In this document: positions 5,315 through 6,681 of the stretch, in pieces | Layout: every line of letters begins with the position of its first letter | How positions within the stretch are numbered: position 1 is the stretch's first letter | DNA from: Acidobacteriota bacterium | Lineage (GTDB): Bacteria > Acidobacteriota > UBA6911 > RPQK01 > JADFOI01 | Length of the DNA stretch: 6,681 bases | Assembly (NCBI GenBank): GCA_027295745.1 | Contig: JAPUKI010000317.1 | Location: 1-6,681, forward strand | Direction: 5' to 3' | Position numbers and translations under genes: made by a program | Notes under the pieces: model-generated | What the model saw: the letters and a program-made list of their open reading frames with translations, nothing else | What the model was told of the DNA's origin: nothing | The model's database searches: none

Positions 5315-5641
5315 ATGGACGACATTGAGAAGTGGCGCAAGAAGATCGATGAAATCGATTTGAAGCTGGTGAAGATCCTCAATCAACGCAGTGAGTGCGC
5401 CATTGAGATCGGAAAGCTGAAAGACAAGCTGAAAATTGAGATTTATGACCCCAGACGCGAAGAAGACGTCATTGGCAATGTTCGGAAGGAGTCCACTGGG
5501 CCGCTCACAAAGGAGGCTGTCAAGCGACTATTCGAGAGAATTATCGATGAGTCCAGACGGGCGGAGCGGGAGTCAAGAGTCTTCAAGAATTCGCAAGAGA
5601 CACAAGAGCACAAAGGTGCAAGAAAGCTAGAAGAGGAGTAA
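5315..5641 (+). CDS. aroQ: Chorismate mutase, AroQ class, monofunctional
   Basis: This 108-residue all-helical protein converts chorismate to prephenate, the entry to phenylalanine and tyrosine. It aligns with the chorismate mutase domain of E. coli PheA: Arg8 in WRKKIDEID, Arg25, Lys36, Asp45, Arg48 and Glu49 (YDPRREE) correspond to Arg11, Arg28, Lys39, Asp48, Arg51 and Glu52. The position of Gln88 is filled by Glu84 in IIDESRRAE, a substitution found in other AroQ members. Nothing follows that could be a dehydratase or dehydrogenase domain. Residues 87-108 are a charged tail coded by repeat-like DNA. ATG 5315 is preferred over the adjacent GTG 5312; the ribosome binding site is weak (GGAG at 5295-5298 is far, CGGA at 5303-5306 is poor). 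Expression should depend on the attenuator just upstream. The gene is 6 bp from the DAHP synthase gene, consistent with a physical or regulatory partnership. Confidence 0.92.
   Translation: MDDIEKWRKKIDEIDLKLVKILNQRSECAIEIGKLKDKLKIEIYDPRREEDVIGNVRKESTGPLTKEAVKRLFERIIDESRRAERESRVFKNSQETQEHKGARKLEEE
5594..5621. repeat. Degenerate heptamer-like units in the aroQ 3' end
   Basis: Four 7-bp units (CAAGAGA, CACAAGA, GCACAAA, GGTGCAA) can be read within the last part of the chorismate mutase gene, coding for its charged C-terminal tail beyond the catalytic domain. Units are diverged from one another, sharing mainly the CAAGAG/GCACAA theme, so the repeat call is tentative. The location at a gene junction matches the other heptamer arrays of the window. 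Confidence 0.3.
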
Positions 5642-5647
5642 CAAACC

Positions 5648-6681
5648 ATGGTTATCGTCATGAAACAACATGCCACGGAAGGCCAGATCGAAGGTGTGAT
5701 CGAGAAACTGGTATCCCAGGGATTTGACGTGCACCGGTCCACGGGTGTGGAGCACACCATTCTGGGTGCAGTAGGTTCTCAGGTGGTTGATATCCGTGAT
5801 TTTGAGCTGGTGGATGGCGTGGCAGAGGTGCACCCCATCACCCAGCCCTATAAGCTGGCTTCACGAGCCTTTCGCCCGGAGGGGACGATCATCGAGGTGG
5901 GAGATGTGAAAATCGGCGGCTGCGAAGTCGTCGTGATGGCGGGCCCCTGCACGATCGAGAATTTTGAGCAGTCCGATATCATCGCTGAGAGAGTCAAGGC
6001 CGCAGGAGCCAAGATGATTCGGGGTGGGGCCTTTAAGCCTCGCACATCTCCCTACTCGTTTCAGGGCCATGGCGTGGAGGGCTTGAAGGCCCTTCGGAAG
6101 GCCGCCGACAAACATGGGCTGCTGGTGGTTTCGGAAGTTATGGAATCGTCTCAACTTCCTTTCGCTCGAGATTACATCGACATCATTCAGATCGGGGCTC
6201 GCAACATGCAGAATTACGGTCTGCTGCGCGACATTGGCCAGACTGATACGCCGGCCCTTCTCAAGCGCGGGATGAGCGCTACTATTTCCGATTTGCTCCT
6301 GGCGGCTGAATATATTATGGCCGAAGGGAATCACCGGGTGATCCTTTGTGAGAGAGGGATTCGCACCTTTGAGACACAAACCAGAAACACTCTGGATATC
6401 TCGGCGATCCCGGTCGTACACGAATTGAGCCATCTGCCCATTGTCGTAGACCCCAGCCACGCCATAGGTATTCGGGACAAGGTTCCGCCTCTGGCCCGAG
6501 CGGCCATGGCGGCGGGTGCTGATGGTCTGCTGCTGGAAGTCCACCACGACCCCGAAAACGCTATCTGTGATGGTGCTCAAACCCTGGACCTGGAACAGTT
6601 TGACAAGCTGATGGAAGAGCTGCGAGTGATAGCCGGAGCAGTGGGAAGAACAGTAGCGGATTCCAAGGTTGCAAGTTCCAG
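5648..6681 (+). CDS. aroF: 3-deoxy-7-phosphoheptulonate (DAHP) synthase, type I-beta, 3' end cut by window
   Basis: The frame is open from ATG 5648 to the window edge (344 codons, no stop). The enzyme condenses phosphoenolpyruvate and erythrose 4-phosphate, the first step of the shikimate pathway. Residues 1 to about 66 resemble the ferredoxin-like regulatory domain of Thermotoga-type enzymes, which binds Phe or Tyr for feedback inhibition. The TIM barrel follows. The metal ligands are Cys101 (AGPCTIE), His271 (VDPSHA), Glu297 (LLEVHH) and Asp308 (CDGAQ), each one position before the Thermotoga maritima residues as recalled (Cys102, His272, Glu298, Asp309). KPRTSPYSFQG (130-140), QIGARNMQN (181-189), LLKRGMSATI (204-213) and ERGIRTFE (235-242) are also conserved. 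A strong GAGGAG (5633-5638) lies 9 bases before the ATG. The Thermotoga protein ends near residue 338, so the stop is probably close; the last codons already read through repeat-like DNA. Confidence 0.96.
   Translation, partial: MVIVMKQHATEGQIEGVIEKLVSQGFDVHRSTGVEHTILGAVGSQVVDIRDFELVDGVAEVHPITQPYKLASRAFRPEGTIIEVGDVKIGGCEVVVMAGPCTIENFEQSDIIAERVKAAGAKMIRGGAFKPRTSPYSFQGHGVEGLKALRKAADKHGLLVVSEVMESSQLPFARDYIDIIQIGARNMQNYGLLRDIGQTDTPALLKRGMSATISDLLLAAEYIMAEGNHRVILCERGIRTFETQTRNTLDISAIPVVHELSHLPIVVDPSHAIGIRDKVPPLARAAMAAGADGLLLEVHHDPENAICDGAQTLDLEQFDKLMEELRVIAGAVGRTVADSKVASS
6661..6681. repeat. Heptamer-like units at the aroF 3' end, inverted relative to the left edge
   Basis: On the minus strand this stretch reads CTGGAAC, TTGCAAC, CTTGGAA, three 7-bp units. 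The 10-mer CTGGAACTTG at its minus-strand start is identical to plus-strand 36-45, so the same repeat type bounds both edges in opposite orientation. It is still inside the open aroF frame and may continue past the window. Confidence 0.5.

Noticed and set aside
5293..5328. Short ORF of 11 codons starting at ATG 5293 after the terminator and overlapping the aroQ start
   Set aside because: It is out of frame with aroQ, has no special composition and no clear ribosome binding site; translational coupling is conceivable but unsupported.
5861..6580. 239-codon minus-strand ORF opposite aroF
   Set aside because: Same reasoning: the plus strand encodes DAHP synthase with all metal ligands, so this is a shadow frame.

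Overview
The window is a chromosomal block of aromatic amino acid biosynthesis genes from a bacterium, all on the + strand. It contains a nearly complete tryptophan operon (trpG-trpD-trpC-trpF-trpB-trpA, positions 48-5128). After a 186-bp regulatory gap come a stand-alone AroQ-class chorismate mutase gene (5315-5641) and a type I-beta DAHP synthase gene that runs off the right edge (5648 to the end). trpE is not in the window; the sequence begins only 47 bases before trpG, so trpE probably lies just to the left. No tRNA, rRNA, insertion sequence or CRISPR was seen, and no minus-strand gene is supported.

The organism cannot be fixed from the sequence alone. GC content is moderate, the gene order is the common trpE-G-D-C-F-B-A type, and gene junctions carry degenerate 7-bp tandem repeats (for example GTCAGYT and CAGAACT units). 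Such repeats are, from memory, frequent between genes in Acidobacteriota, so that phylum is a low-to-moderate confidence guess.

The trp genes are tightly packed. trpG-trpD and trpC-trpF are separated by 3 bp, trpF overlaps trpB by 23 bp and trpB overlaps trpA by 35 bp. The only loose junction is trpD-trpC, which holds eight tandem heptamers whose last unit supplies the Shine-Dalgarno sequence of trpC. All six Trp proteins keep their catalytic residues. TrpD has a natural variant of its PRPP-binding glycine loop, encoded across a run of eight G.

The most interesting element is the gap between trpA and the chorismate mutase gene. It encodes a 22-residue leader peptide (5150-5218) with the run Tyr-Phe-Phe-Tyr-Trp-Trp-His. 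It is followed by a complete set of mutually exclusive RNA structures: a 1:2 pause hairpin containing the Trp codons, a 2:3 antiterminator, and a 3:4 Rho-independent terminator with a U-tract. This is a ribosome-mediated transcription attenuator that appears to read Tyr, Phe and Trp charging together, placed before the enzyme that starts the whole pathway (DAHP synthase) and the one that opens the Phe/Tyr branch (chorismate mutase).

The genes fit together as follows. DAHP synthase feeds the shikimate pathway to chorismate. TrpG, with the unseen TrpE, and then TrpD, F, C, A and B convert chorismate to tryptophan, while chorismate mutase sends it to prephenate for Phe and Tyr. No separate terminator was found after trpA, so the attenuator may also be the 3' end of the trp transcript.
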